64,000 bases of DNA, taken from the NCBI RefSeq assembly GCF_001715295.1, contig NZ_MDKB01000003.1, positions 885,954 to 949,953 of the forward strand, in the 5' to 3' direction. The notes under the pieces were generated by a model, which saw only the letters and a list, made by a program, of their open reading frames with translations, was not told the origin of the DNA and ran no database searches. Each line of letters begins with the position of its first letter. Position 1 is the first letter of the stretch. This DNA comes from Streptomyces griseus. GTDB taxonomy: Bacteria; Actinomycetota; Actinomycetes; Streptomycetales; Streptomycetaceae. Shown here piece after piece: positions 49,920 through 58,265 of the stretch. A program made the translations under genes and the position numbers.

Positions 49920-51218
49920 TCAGCGGCTCTCGGCCGGGACGAAGTCCCGCAGGACCTCACCGGTGTAGATCTGGCGCGGGCGGCCGATGCGCGATCCCGG
50001 CTCCTTGATCATCTCGTGCCACTGGGCGATCCAGCCGGGAAGCCGGCCGAGCGCGAAGAGCACGGTGAACATCTCGGTCGGGAAGCCCATGGCGCGGTAG
50101 ATCAGCCCCGTGTAGAAGTCCACGTTGGGGTAGAGGTTGCGCGAGACGAAGTACTCGTCGGAGAGCGCGTGCTCCTCCAGCTTGAGGGCGATGTCGAGCA
50201 GCTCGTCCGACTTGCCGAGCGACGACAGCACGTCGTGGGCCGCGGCCTTGATGATCTTGGCGCGCGGGTCGAAGGACTTGTACACCCGGTGGCCGAAGCC
50301 CATCAGGCGGACGCCGTCCTCCTTGTTCTTCACCTTCTGGATGAAGGAGTCGACGTCGCCGCCGTTGGCCTGGATGCCCTCGAGCATCTCCAGCACCGAC
50401 TGGTTGGCGCCACCGTGCAGCGGGCCCCACAGGGCCGAGATGCCGGCGGAGATCGACGCGAACATGTTCGCCTGCGAGGAGCCGACCAGACGCACGGTGG
50501 AGGTCGAACAGTTCTGCTCGTGGTCCGCGTGCAGGATGAGCAGCTTCTCGAGCGCCGCGACGACGACCGGGTCCGGCACGTACTCCTGGGCCGGCACGGA
50601 GAACGTCATGCGCAGGAAGTTCTCGACGTAGCCGAGGTCGTTGCGCGGGTAGACGAACGGGTGGCCGATCGACTTCTTGTAGGCGTACGCCGCGATCGTC
50701 GGGAGCTTGGCCAGCAGACGGATCGTCGAGAGGTGGCGCTGCTCCTCGTCGAACGGGTTGTGGCTGTCCTGGTAGAAGGTGGACAGCGCGCTGACGACCG
50801 AGGAGAGCATGGCCATCGGGTGGGCGTCACGCGGGAAGCCGTCGAAGAAACGCTTGACGTCCTCGTGCAGCAGCGTGTGCCGGGTGATCTCGTTCTTGAA
50901 GGCCGACAGCTCGTCGACCTTGGGAAGCTCGCCGTTGATCAGCGTGTAGGCGACCTCGAGGAACGTCGAGCTCTCCGCGAGCTGCTCGATCGGGTAGCCG
51001 CGGTAGCGCAGGATGCCCTGCTCGCCGTCGAGGTAGGTGATGGCGGATTTGTACGCGGCTGTGTTGCCGTATCCGCTGTCCAGCGTGACCAGGCCCGTGT
51101 TGGCCCGGAGCTTCCCGATGTCGAAGCCCCTGTCGCCGACGGTGCTGTCGATCACCGGGTAGGTGTACTCGTCATCGCCGTACCGCAGTACTACAGCGTT
51201 GTTGGTGTGCTCGCTCAC
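49920..51218 (-). CDS. gltA: Type I/II citrate synthase
   Basis: 432 residues from GTG 51218 (GAGGGATGAC upstream). Conserved parts are RGYPIEQLAESSTFLEVAY, HADHEQNCSTSTVRLVGSS, ALWGPLHGGANQSVLEML (catalytic His), LMGFGHRVYKSFDPRA (second His and substrate Arg), and NVDFYTGLIYRAMGFP with the catalytic Asp. The sequence resembles the hexameric type of Streptomyces citA/gltA. It condenses acetyl-CoA and oxaloacetate in the TCA cycle. Located next to the recD2 gene, as in other streptomycetes. Confidence 0.95.
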   Translation of the reverse strand: MSEHTNNAVVLRYGDDEYTYPVIDSTVGDRGFDIGKLRANTGLVTLDSGYGNTAAYKSAITYLDGEQGILRYRGYPIEQLAESSTFLEVAYTLINGELPKVDELSAFKNEITRHTLLHEDVKRFFDGFPRDAHPMAMLSSVVSALSTFYQDSHNPFDEEQRHLSTIRLLAKLPTIAAYAYKKSIGHPFVYPRNDLGYVENFLRMTFSVPAQEYVPDPVVVAALEKLLILHADHEQNCSTSTVRLVGSSQANMFASISAGISALWGPLHGGANQSVLEMLEGIQANGGDVDSFIQKVKNKEDGVRLMGFGHRVYKSFDPRAKIIKAAAHDVLSSLGKSDELLDIALKLEEHALSDEYFVSRNLYPNVDFYTGLIYRAMGFPTEMFTVLFALGRLPGWIAQWHEMIKEPGSRIGRPRQIYTGEVLRDFVPAESR

Positions 51219-51325
51219 GTCATCCCTCACCGACGTAGTGCCTCTTCTTCGAGGTGCCCTGACTGTTCTCCACCCTCCCCCATTCGGCTCAGGAGAGTGC
51301 ACTCGGGGTCGTCCATTGGACCTAC

Positions 51326-51346
51326 TGGCGGCACTGAGTGCCGCCA
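51326..51346. promoter_or_regulatory. Inverted repeat upstream of citrate synthase
   Basis: TGGCGGCAC-TGA-GTGCCGCCA is a perfect 9-bp inverted repeat about 110 bases upstream of the citrate synthase start. It can be an operator in the promoter region or a hairpin marking the end of the preceding minus-strand helicase transcript (stop at 51417). Confidence 0.45.
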
Positions 51347-51416
51347 ACTTACTCATCCTGCCCCCTGTCCCCCGGTTCCGGAAGGGCTCAGTGATGTTTC
51401 CCACCGTTTTGATCGA

Positions 51417-53648
51417 TCATTTTGCCGAGAAGTCTTCCAGCGGTCCTCCGCGCAGCCGGAAATCCAGAGCCGTGCAGCGTCTGCCTGCGGAAACCGTGCG
51501 GACCGCCTGCCCGACGGCCTTGCGGGAACCGACGAGTACGACGAGCTTCTTCGCCCTGGTCACGGCCGTGTACAGCAGGTTTCGCTGGAGCATCATCCAG
51601 GCGCTGGTGGTGACGGGGATGACGACCGCCGGGTACTCACTGCCCTGGGAGCGGTGGATCGTCATGGCGTAGGCATGGGCCAGCTCGTCGAGTTCGTCGA
51701 AGTCGTAGGCGATCTCCTCGTCCTCGTCCGTGCGGACCGTCAGCTTCTGTTCGTCCGTGTCGAGGGCGGTGACGACGCCGACCGTGCCGTTGAAGACGCC
51801 GTTCTCCCCTTTCTCGTAGTTGTTGCGGATCTGGGTGACCTTGTCGCCGACCCGGAAGACCCGGCCCCCGAACCGCTTCTCGGGCAGATCGGGACGGCCG
51901 GGGGTGATGGCCTGCTGGAGCAGGCCGTTGAGGTGTCCGGCACCGGCCGGCCCCCGGTGCATCGGGGCGAGGACCTGCACGTCACGGCGGGCGTCCAGCC
52001 CGAACTTGGCGGGGATGCGGCGGGCCGCGACATCCACGGCGAGCACTCCGGCGTCCTCCGTCTCGTCCGCCACGAAGAGGAAGAAGTCGCTCAGCCCCTG
52101 GGTGAGCGGGGGCACCCCGGAGTTGATCCGGTGGGCGTTGGTCACGACCCCGGACTGCTGGGCCTGCCGGAAGATCGTCGTCAGCCGGACGGACGGGACC
52201 GGGCCGCCCTCGGCGAGCAGGTCCCGCAGCACCTCCCCCGCGCCGACCGAGGGGAGCTGGTCCACGTCTCCCACCAGCAGGAGATGGGCACCGGGTGCCA
52301 CCGCCTTGACCAGCTTGTTGGCGAGCAACAGGTCGAGCATCGACGCCTCGTCGACGACGACGAGGTCGGCGTCCAGCGGCCGGTCCCGGTCGTACGCCGC
52401 GTCCCCGCCCGGCTTCAGCTCCAGCAGCCGGTGGACGGTCGACGCCTCGGCGCCGGTCAGCTCCGAGAGCCGCTTCGCGGCCCGCCCGGTGGGCGCGGCC
52501 AGCACCACCTTCGCGTTCTTGGCACGGGCCAGCTCGACGACGGACCGTACGGTGAACGACTTGCCGCAGCCGGGACCGCCGGTCAGGACGGCGACCTTCC
52601 GGCTGAGTGCGAGCCGGACGGCGGACTCCTGTTCGGGCGCCAGCTTCGCCCCCGTACGCCGGGCGAGCCAGCCGAGCGCCTTCGTCCAGTCGACGTCCCG
52701 GAAGGCCGGCATGCGGTCCTCCGGCGTACGCAGGAGGCGCTGCACCTGGGCGGCGAGGGAGATCTCGGCGCGGTGGAAGGGCACGAGGTACACGGCGGTG
52801 ACGGGTTGTCCGTCCTCCGGCCCCGGCACCTTCTCCCGTACGACGCCCTCCGGATCCTCGGCGAGCTCGGCCAGGCACTCGATGACGAGCCCCGTGTCCA
52901 CCTGGAGCAGCTTCACGCCGTCCGCGATCAGCCGCTCCTCGGGGAGGAAGCAGTGCCCTTGGTCGGTGGACTGCGACAGCGCGTACTGCAGACCGGCCTT
53001 GACCCGCTCGGGGCTGTCGTGCGGGATGCCGACGGCCTGGGCGATGCGGTCGGCGGTGAGGAAGCCGATGCCCCAGACATCGGCGGCCAGCCGGTAGGGC
53101 TGGTTCTTCACGACGGAGATGGAGGCGTCCCCGTACTTCTTGTAGATGCGGACGGCGATGGAGGTCGAGACGCCGACGCTCTGCAGGAAGACCATCACCT
53201 CCTTGATGGCCTTCTGTTCCTCCCAGGCGGCGGCGATCATCTTCGTCCGCTTCGGGCCGAGCCCGGGCACCTCCACCAGCCGCCCGGGCTGCTGCTCGAT
53301 GATGTCCAGGGTGTCGACGCCGAAGTGGGTGGTGATGCGGTCGGCCATGACCGGCCCGATGCCCTTGATCAGGCCGGAGCCGAGGTAGCGGCGGATGCCC
53401 TGGACGGTGGCGGGGAGGACGGTGGTGTAGTTCTCGACCGTGAACTGCTTCCCGTACTGCGGATGGGATCCCCAACGCCCTTCCATCCGCAGGGACTCGC
53501 CCGGTTGGGCCCCCAGCAGCGAACCGACGACGGTGAGCAGATCGTTGCTCCCGCGCCCGGTGTCGACCCGGGCGACGGTGTAGCCGTTCTCCTCGTTGGC
53601 ATAGGTGATCCGCTCCAGGACGCCTTCGAGCACGGCCGTGTTGGACAT
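51417..53648 (-). CDS. recD2: RecD2/TraA-type ATP-dependent DNA helicase (superfamily 1B)
   Basis: 743 residues from ATG 53648. The N-terminal OB-like and helix-hairpin-helix region (residues 1-190, with SGLIKGIGPVMADRI and VEVPGLGPKRTKMI) is followed by the helicase core: Walker A TGGPGCGKSFT near 355, VLAAPTGRAAKRLSE (motif Ia), VVDEASMLDLLL (motif II), LVGDVDQLPSVGAGEVL (motif III), LTTIFRQAQQSG (motif IV) and AYAMTIHRSQGSEYPAVV (motif V/VI). RecD2 unwinds DNA 5' to 3' and acts in repair independently of RecBC. The same neighbour relation (recD-like/citrate synthase) is known in streptomycetes. Confidence 0.93.
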   Translation of the reverse strand: MSNTAVLEGVLERITYANEENGYTVARVDTGRGSNDLLTVVGSLLGAQPGESLRMEGRWGSHPQYGKQFTVENYTTVLPATVQGIRRYLGSGLIKGIGPVMADRITTHFGVDTLDIIEQQPGRLVEVPGLGPKRTKMIAAAWEEQKAIKEVMVFLQSVGVSTSIAVRIYKKYGDASISVVKNQPYRLAADVWGIGFLTADRIAQAVGIPHDSPERVKAGLQYALSQSTDQGHCFLPEERLIADGVKLLQVDTGLVIECLAELAEDPEGVVREKVPGPEDGQPVTAVYLVPFHRAEISLAAQVQRLLRTPEDRMPAFRDVDWTKALGWLARRTGAKLAPEQESAVRLALSRKVAVLTGGPGCGKSFTVRSVVELARAKNAKVVLAAPTGRAAKRLSELTGAEASTVHRLLELKPGGDAAYDRDRPLDADLVVVDEASMLDLLLANKLVKAVAPGAHLLLVGDVDQLPSVGAGEVLRDLLAEGGPVPSVRLTTIFRQAQQSGVVTNAHRINSGVPPLTQGLSDFFLFVADETEDAGVLAVDVAARRIPAKFGLDARRDVQVLAPMHRGPAGAGHLNGLLQQAITPGRPDLPEKRFGGRVFRVGDKVTQIRNNYEKGENGVFNGTVGVVTALDTDEQKLTVRTDEDEEIAYDFDELDELAHAYAMTIHRSQGSEYPAVVIPVTTSAWMMLQRNLLYTAVTRAKKLVVLVGSRKAVGQAVRTVSAGRRCTALDFRLRGGPLEDFSAK

Positions 53649-54071
53649 GGTCCCGACCGTATCGGGCGGGACCGACAGCCCGTAGGCCGCACTGCGAAAC
53701 CCTCCCCTGCAACTCTCCCCGGAAGCCGTCCCCGTCACCCGCCCCCGGGCCCGCGCCGGGTGACGGCCGTCGGGGAAGCCACGGGCACGACGTCCCCGGC
53801 ATGGCACCCGTGGTCCCGCCCTGACTCCCCGAGGACCGGGACACCCCGCGGGCCGTGGAGAAAAAAAGGGGGGCCGGCGGGGGCGGTACGGGGTCCTGGG
53901 CGGGAGCTGGAGGGTGCGGGGAGACACGTACGGGCCGGGGGTGGCGCGGTGGGGGCGGCAGGGGCCCCCGAGGCCGCCGACCGTCCGCTCAGGCCGGCCG
54001 GACCACCGCGCTGACCTGGCCTGATACGCAGGGCGAGCGATAGGTTCGAACCTTCCGAAAGGGGGGGCCGG
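53649..54071. other. Divergent intergenic region between recD2 and methyltransferase
   Basis: About 420 bases with no convincing gene. It contains a homopolymer-rich patch (gagaaaaaaagggggg near 53858). Just upstream of the methyltransferase the perfect 12-bp palindrome AGGTTCGAACCT (54042-54053) could be an operator. Confidence 0.45.
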
Positions 54072-54818
54072 ATGGACCGGAACACACGCTCGGTCGAGGA
54101 TGTACTGCGGCTCATGGACGGCCTCTTCGCGCCGGAGGCCGACCGGTGGACCGACAAGGCGGGGGCGTGGTGGGACGCGTTCTACGAGGACCGGTCGAAG
54201 CCCGTGCCGTTCTTCGTGGCGAAGCCCGACGAGAGCCTGGCGTCGTACGTCGACCGGGGCCTGATCCGCCCGGGGCGGGCGCTCGACCTCGGCTGCGGGC
54301 CGGGTCGCAACGCGCTGTACCTGGCCTCGCTCGGCTACGAGGTGGACGCCGTCGACCTGTCGCCCGGGGCGCTCGCCTGGGCCGAGGAGCGGGCCGGTGA
54401 GGCGGGGGCAGGCATCCGCTTCCACTGCGGGGACGCCTTCGCCGAGGACGCGCCTGCCGGGCCGTACGACCTGATCTGCGACTCGGGCTGCTTCCACCAC
54501 CTCCCGCCCCACCGGCGCGTCAGCTACCTCGAACTGGTGGAGCGCACCCTGGTACCGGGCGGGCACCTCGCGCTCAGCTGCTTCGCCGCCGGGGCGATGG
54601 GTTCCGAGCTCTCCGACGCCGAGCTCTACGGTGGTGCGGGGCTTCGCGGCGGCCTCGCCTACACACCGGAGTCCCTCCGCTGGATCTTCTCCGGGATGGA
54701 GGAGGTCGAACTCCGGCGGATGCGGGACGAGCCGGATGACTCCCTCCGCTTCGGTGCGGACTTCCTCTGGACGGCGCTGTTCAGGAAGCCGGAGAGCCCC
54801 CGCACTCCCGGCCGGTGA
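54072..54818 (+). CDS. Class I SAM-dependent methyltransferase (TehB/UbiE-like)
   Basis: 248 residues from ATG 54072. The Rossmann-type methyltransferase motif I ALDLGCGPGRNALYLASLGYEV (SAM-binding) lies near residues 74-95, followed by the acidic VDAVDLSPGALAWAEERA, FHCGDAF and YDLICDSGCFHHLPPHRR. The last part ends in FGADFLWTALFR. The substrate is unknown. It is preceded by a palindrome and G-rich tract and appears monocistronic. A degraded copy of two of its segments occurs at about 56850-56965. Confidence 0.88.
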   Translation: MDRNTRSVEDVLRLMDGLFAPEADRWTDKAGAWWDAFYEDRSKPVPFFVAKPDESLASYVDRGLIRPGRALDLGCGPGRNALYLASLGYEVDAVDLSPGALAWAEERAGEAGAGIRFHCGDAFAEDAPAGPYDLICDSGCFHHLPPHRRVSYLELVERTLVPGGHLALSCFAAGAMGSELSDAELYGGAGLRGGLAYTPESLRWIFSGMEEVELRRMRDEPDDSLRFGADFLWTALFRKPESPRTPGR

Positions 54819-55011
54819 GCGCCGTCGCCCCGACGGCCGCCCAGGCCGGGCCGGGAGCCGTCCACCGGCCGGGGTGCACCCGCTCCGACACCGCCGGACC
54901 GCGCTGAGGCCGAGGGTCTGCGGGCGCGTGAGATCGGCGGCGTGCGGAGCGGCGTCCGGACGGTCCGGGCGGTCGCTCCGGTGTGATCCAGCGCACCCCC
55001 GGGCCCGACAC

Positions 55012-55047
55012 GGTGGAGCCCTCCGGCGACGACCGGAGGGCTCCACC
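55012..55047. terminator. Perfect 15-bp hairpin terminator after the ChW protein
   Basis: Arms 55012-55026 and 55033-55047 are exact reverse complements with a 6-base loop. It lies 24 bases past the minus-strand stop at 55071. Confidence 0.75.
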
Positions 55048-55070
55048 TCGCGGGCCGGAGGCCCGCTGGG

Positions 55071-56510
55071 TCACACCGTGAGCTTCACTGCCTCGAACCA
55101 GTTGTTGTTGCCGGTGGTGCCGACGAACATGAACTCGGGTCGGCTGTTCTTGCAGTACTGCGGGCCCCAGCCGCCGTTGTTCATCTTGGCCGTGTGGCAG
55201 ACGCTGCCCTTGCCGACGTTCATGGCGAAGGCCGTCATGAAGGGGGCGCCCGGCTTCGAGCTGCCTATGTAGTTGTTCTTGCCGTCTTCGATGACGGCCG
55301 TCCAGCTCGGGGCCCACTTGGCGTTGCCGCTCGTCGAACCCGAGTCGTGCAGCATGGCGTTGGCGGAGGATCCGCCGACGTTCCACACCGCGATGTTGAG
55401 GGCCGTGATCCGCTTGCCCTGGCCGGCCGTCCCGGCCATCGTCCCGTCACACACCGGCGCCTGCCAGCCGCTCCCGGACACGAAGGCCCGGTAGCAGATG
55501 TGCCGCCCCCCGGGGTCGCCCTTGGCGAGGCTGCTCAACGCACTGGCAGCCGTGTACGGCGGGGCCTTCGCCGTCACCGTGGCCGTGGGCTTGCGTTCGG
55601 GCTTGACCGGTGGCGGCACGACCACCGGTTCGGAGGGCGGCGGCTCGGACGGCTTCTCCGTCCGCACCTGCTTCGGCTTCTCCTTCTCCTTCTCCTTGCT
55701 CGGAGTCACGGAGGGGGTCGGCGACTTGCTGGTGTAGGTCTGCGGGTGCGCGGAGGCTTCGGTGTTCAGGACCGTGCCTGCGGCGTTCTGCGTGCGTTCC
55801 TTCTCGGGCTTGCGGTCGTCCTGACCCGCCACGAGGAAGGGCACGGAGACCAGGATCGCACCGATGATCGCCGCTGCGGCCAGCATCGGCTTCTTCGGTC
55901 GGCTGCCGGGCGGTTCGCCGTCCGCGTGCGTGCCCGCGCCCGCGCCGCCGCTGCCCGCCGCCGCGACCGCGGCGGCCGGGGTCCCGCCGACGGCGCCGGT
56001 GGCGGCCGACGCCGCGGCCCGGTCGGACGCGGACACCGAGGACCGCGAAGTCACCGTGGTCTCGGCGGAGTCGGCCGAGGCCGGTCCGGGTGTCCCCTCC
56101 GCCGACGGCTCCGGAGCGCCGATGCCCCGCGCGGCACCGGTGCCGGAAGCAGCAGTGGACGCTCCGGCGTTGCTCGCTCGCTCCGCGCTCCGCGTCCGGG
56201 CGGCAGCGCCCTCGGCAGTCTCGTTCCCGGAGCCCCCGCCCGTCGGCGAAGCGCTCGTCGTGCTCCCGCTCCTCGTGCTCTCGCTCGTCGGGCCCTGCGT
56301 GGCGGCGTCCGGCGCGGCCGCCGGGGACGACGAGCCCGCACGCCCGCGCAGGCCGCCGGGCGTCAGGGCGTCACCGGGGTCCCCGGCCGCTCCCTGCATC
56401 GGCACCGCCCGGCGGACGGAGACCGGTGAACTCCCGGACGCCCCGGAGGCGCCGGAGGACGTGCCCGAACTCGGGGGTATGTGGCTGGAAGGATCATGCT
56501 CACGTGCCAT
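55071..56510 (-). CDS. Membrane-anchored protein with C-terminal ChW-like repeats
   Basis: 479 residues from ATG 56510 (AAGGAA upstream). A Ser/Ala/Thr-rich disordered N-terminus of about 230 residues precedes one membrane helix (about 233-253, MLAAAAIIGAILVSVPFLVA), a Pro/Lys/Glu-rich spacer (PSKEKEKEKPKQVRTEKPSE), and an extracytoplasmic domain (about 335-479). That domain contains two ChW-like (clostridial hydrophobic with conserved W) units: HICYRAFVSGSGWQAPVCDG with GTAGQGKRITALNIAV, and VCHTAKMNNGGWGPQYCKNS ending in NNNWFEAVKL. ChW repeats bind proteins or sugars on the cell surface. Single gene with its own terminator. Confidence 0.8.
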   Translation of the reverse strand: MAREHDPSSHIPPSSGTSSGASGASGSSPVSVRRAVPMQGAAGDPGDALTPGGLRGRAGSSSPAAAPDAATQGPTSESTRSGSTTSASPTGGGSGNETAEGAAARTRSAERASNAGASTAASGTGAARGIGAPEPSAEGTPGPASADSAETTVTSRSSVSASDRAAASAATGAVGGTPAAAVAAAGSGGAGAGTHADGEPPGSRPKKPMLAAAAIIGAILVSVPFLVAGQDDRKPEKERTQNAAGTVLNTEASAHPQTYTSKSPTPSVTPSKEKEKEKPKQVRTEKPSEPPPSEPVVVPPPVKPERKPTATVTAKAPPYTAASALSSLAKGDPGGRHICYRAFVSGSGWQAPVCDGTMAGTAGQGKRITALNIAVWNVGGSSANAMLHDSGSTSGNAKWAPSWTAVIEDGKNNYIGSSKPGAPFMTAFAMNVGKGSVCHTAKMNNGGWGPQYCKNSRPEFMFVGTTGNNNWFEAVKLTV

Positions 56511-57086
56511 GCAATTTCCTTACTCATATGGGGGTTCGGCGTTCCTGTCGCGCTCCGCACCCACGCACGACCGGACCTCACCCACCTCAGCCGTCGGATG
56601 GGCGAAATCCTGCGAGGAGCAACCGTGTTGGCGAGAGGCGAGGGGGGTCGTGCCTGACACGGTTCGGGCCCGGGACGACGGTACAGGAACTCCGTTGACC
56701 ACGGTCGGCCGACAAAGCCCGCACCGACGGCACGCCTCCCCGGGGGCGGAAGCCACCGCCCGCTCCGTGTCCGTGCGGAAAGGACGGATTCGAGGCGGAT
56801 GCCGCCACGCCGGTGCCGGGGCCGTCGCTCCGGTGCCGGGGCCGTCGCGCGCGGGCCCAGGAGCGGGCCGACGAGGTGGGGGCGGACATCCGGTCCCCGT
56901 GAAGCGGCCGGCTCCTGGGCTCCGGTGAGGACTTCCTCTTCCTGACCGCACCGCTCCACGAGCATGGCGCCGACGGGTCCTGCCGGGGGGTCCGGCGACC
57001 GTCGACGCCCGTTTCCTTTCCGAAGCACGTCGCTCCCTCATTCCGGTCCGGGCCGACTGTCAGTGCCCGGACATAAAGTCGTCGGC
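56511..57086. other. Gene-free region upstream of the ChW gene
   Basis: About 575 bases without a credible intact gene. It contains the ChW gene promoter region, a 20-base tandem duplication (CGGTGCCGGGGCCGTCGC at 56811-56828 and 56831-56848), and a methyltransferase-like relic at about 56850-56965. Confidence 0.45.
56850..56965 (+). pseudogene. Relic of a SAM methyltransferase gene
   Basis: Two short stretches resemble the methyltransferase at 54072-54818. RAQERADEVGADIR corresponds to WAEERAGEAGAGIR, with the DNA similar over about 40 bases. GSGEDFLFLTAPLHEHG resembles the C-terminal FGADFLWTALFR. The segment between them is deleted and a stop (TGA at about 56899) interrupts the frame. It looks like a decayed duplicate or remnant of a related gene. 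Confidence 0.4.
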
Positions 57087-57641
57087 ATGAGTGCAATGAC
57101 GGACTGGACGGGCCACGCGTTCCCCGGCCTCGACGTGAACATCGTCTTCGCCCGGGGGATGACCACCGGCACGCTCGCGGAGGGGTTGCGCGGTGCGCTC
57201 CGTGAGCCCCTCGCCGACGGCGAGGCGGGCGGGTGGGCCTGGGCCGTGCACGAGATGTTCGACCCCGAGGCCGATGACTTCGAATCGGTCGACTACAACA
57301 GCATCTGCCGGGACGGCGGAGAGATCGTCGTCTTCGTGACCGAGCCGTGCAGCGCGAAGGCGCACGGCCCGGAGTTCTCGTACTTCCGTGACGGCCGCAC
57401 GATCCTCCACTTCAGCTTCGAGGACGTGAGTTCCCGAGTGGGGGAGAATCCGGATTACCTCTCCGCCGAGCTCCTGGCCGCGCGTCTGATAGGCCCCGGC
57501 TCCTCGTGCGAGGAGGAGAGCGGCGGCGACCATGACTGCTTCGACCACTACACCGATGACGAGGACCGTCTCGTGCGGACGATCGCGGACTACTTCCTGC
57601 TGCCCTCGGCGCCCCTGTCGGCAGAGGTGGCGGCGGCGTGA
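57087..57641 (+). CDS. DUF6461-like protein, first of a pair
   Basis: 184 residues from ATG 57087 (ATG 57096 also possible). No catalytic motif is evident. The pattern DVNIVFARGMTTGTLAEGLRG, WAWAVHEMFD, EIVVFVTEPCSAKAHGPEFSYFRDG and HFSFEDVSSRVGENPDYLSAEL fits actinobacterial proteins annotated as DUF6461: an N-terminal TGL/TFVRG-like element, a beta-rich middle and a C-terminal helical segment. Its stop overlaps the second gene (GTGA). The two proteins are related in plan and may form a heterodimer. Function unknown. Confidence 0.65.
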   Translation: MSAMTDWTGHAFPGLDVNIVFARGMTTGTLAEGLRGALREPLADGEAGGWAWAVHEMFDPEADDFESVDYNSICRDGGEIVVFVTEPCSAKAHGPEFSYFRDGRTILHFSFEDVSSRVGENPDYLSAELLAARLIGPGSSCEEESGGDHDCFDHYTDDEDRLVRTIADYFLLPSAPLSAEVAAA

Positions 57642-58216
57642 TCCAGCTCGCCCCCGACACGTTCGCCACATGGTGCAAGGGCATGAGCCTGCCCACGCTG
57701 TCCGCCGTCTTCGCCGAGGCCGGGCATCCCATATCCGACGGTGGCCGGTCGTCCGGCTGGACCTGGGTGACGCACGACGCGCGCACTGCATCGGCATCGG
57801 CATCGGCATCGGCATCGGACGGATTCTCCGTCAGCGCTCTGGCGTGCTACGTCACCGGCTTCCGCTACGCGGACCGCGCGGACCTCCCCGAGCCGATGGA
57901 AACCGTGTTCCTGGCGTCGACGCCCGCCTGTCCGTGCGAGCACGGACAGAACTACATGGTGCCGCACTGCGACGTCCATCCGTTCCAGTTCGCCTACAGC
58001 CGGGGCGGGTTCGCACGGACGTGCTTCAACATGGGCGATCGCCGCGAATCACGCCGGAGCGGAGATCTCCTGGTACGCGAGCTGCTCGACGCCGGCATCA
58101 TCGGCCGGGACACACCGGCGTACGAGGCCGATCCCGGTTTCAACGCCGGCGGAACACTCACGCTCCGGATCATCGCCGACCACTTCGCGCTGCCCTCGCC
58201 ACCGCTGCTCAGGTGA
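57638..58216 (+). CDS. DUF6461-like protein, second of a pair, with Ala-Ser repeat
   Basis: 192 residues from GTG 57638, overlapping the first gene. It resembles the upstream protein in layout (CKGMSLPTLSAVFAEAGHP, GWTWVTHDAR, PFQFAYSRGGFARTCFNMGDRRESRRSGDLLVREL) but carries more Cys/His. Five copies of GCATCG (57788-57817) encode an Ala-Ser stretch (residues 51-60) in a surface loop. Function unknown; probably works with its neighbour. Confidence 0.65.
   Translation: MIQLAPDTFATWCKGMSLPTLSAVFAEAGHPISDGGRSSGWTWVTHDARTASASASASASDGFSVSALACYVTGFRYADRADLPEPMETVFLASTPACPCEHGQNYMVPHCDVHPFQFAYSRGGFARTCFNMGDRRESRRSGDLLVRELLDAGIIGRDTPAYEADPGFNAGGTLTLRIIADHFALPSPPLLR
57788..57817 (+). repeat. In-frame hexanucleotide microsatellite (GCATCG)5
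   Basis: Five exact copies of GCATCG encode (Ala-Ser)5. Because the unit is 6 bases, copy-number change keeps the frame and would only alter loop length. Confidence 0.9.
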
Positions 58217-58265
58217 GCCGGATGACTCCCGCAGTCCCCCCACACACGGGAGTCATCACATCCGG

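Noticed and set aside
50016..54014. A 1332-codon open frame on the plus strand
   Set aside because: It lies antisense to citrate synthase and the RecD2 helicase, both with complete family motifs; such long shadow frames are expected at about 72% GC.
56587..57096. Minus-strand frame of 169 codons upstream of the DUF6461-like pair
   Set aside because: It is Arg/Ser/Pro-rich in the way of shadow frames and runs antisense through the methyltransferase relic; no domain or ribosome binding site supports it.
57788..57817. CRISPR-like or regulatory repeat
   Set aside because: The (GCATCG)5 tract is a contiguous in-frame coding microsatellite without spacers.
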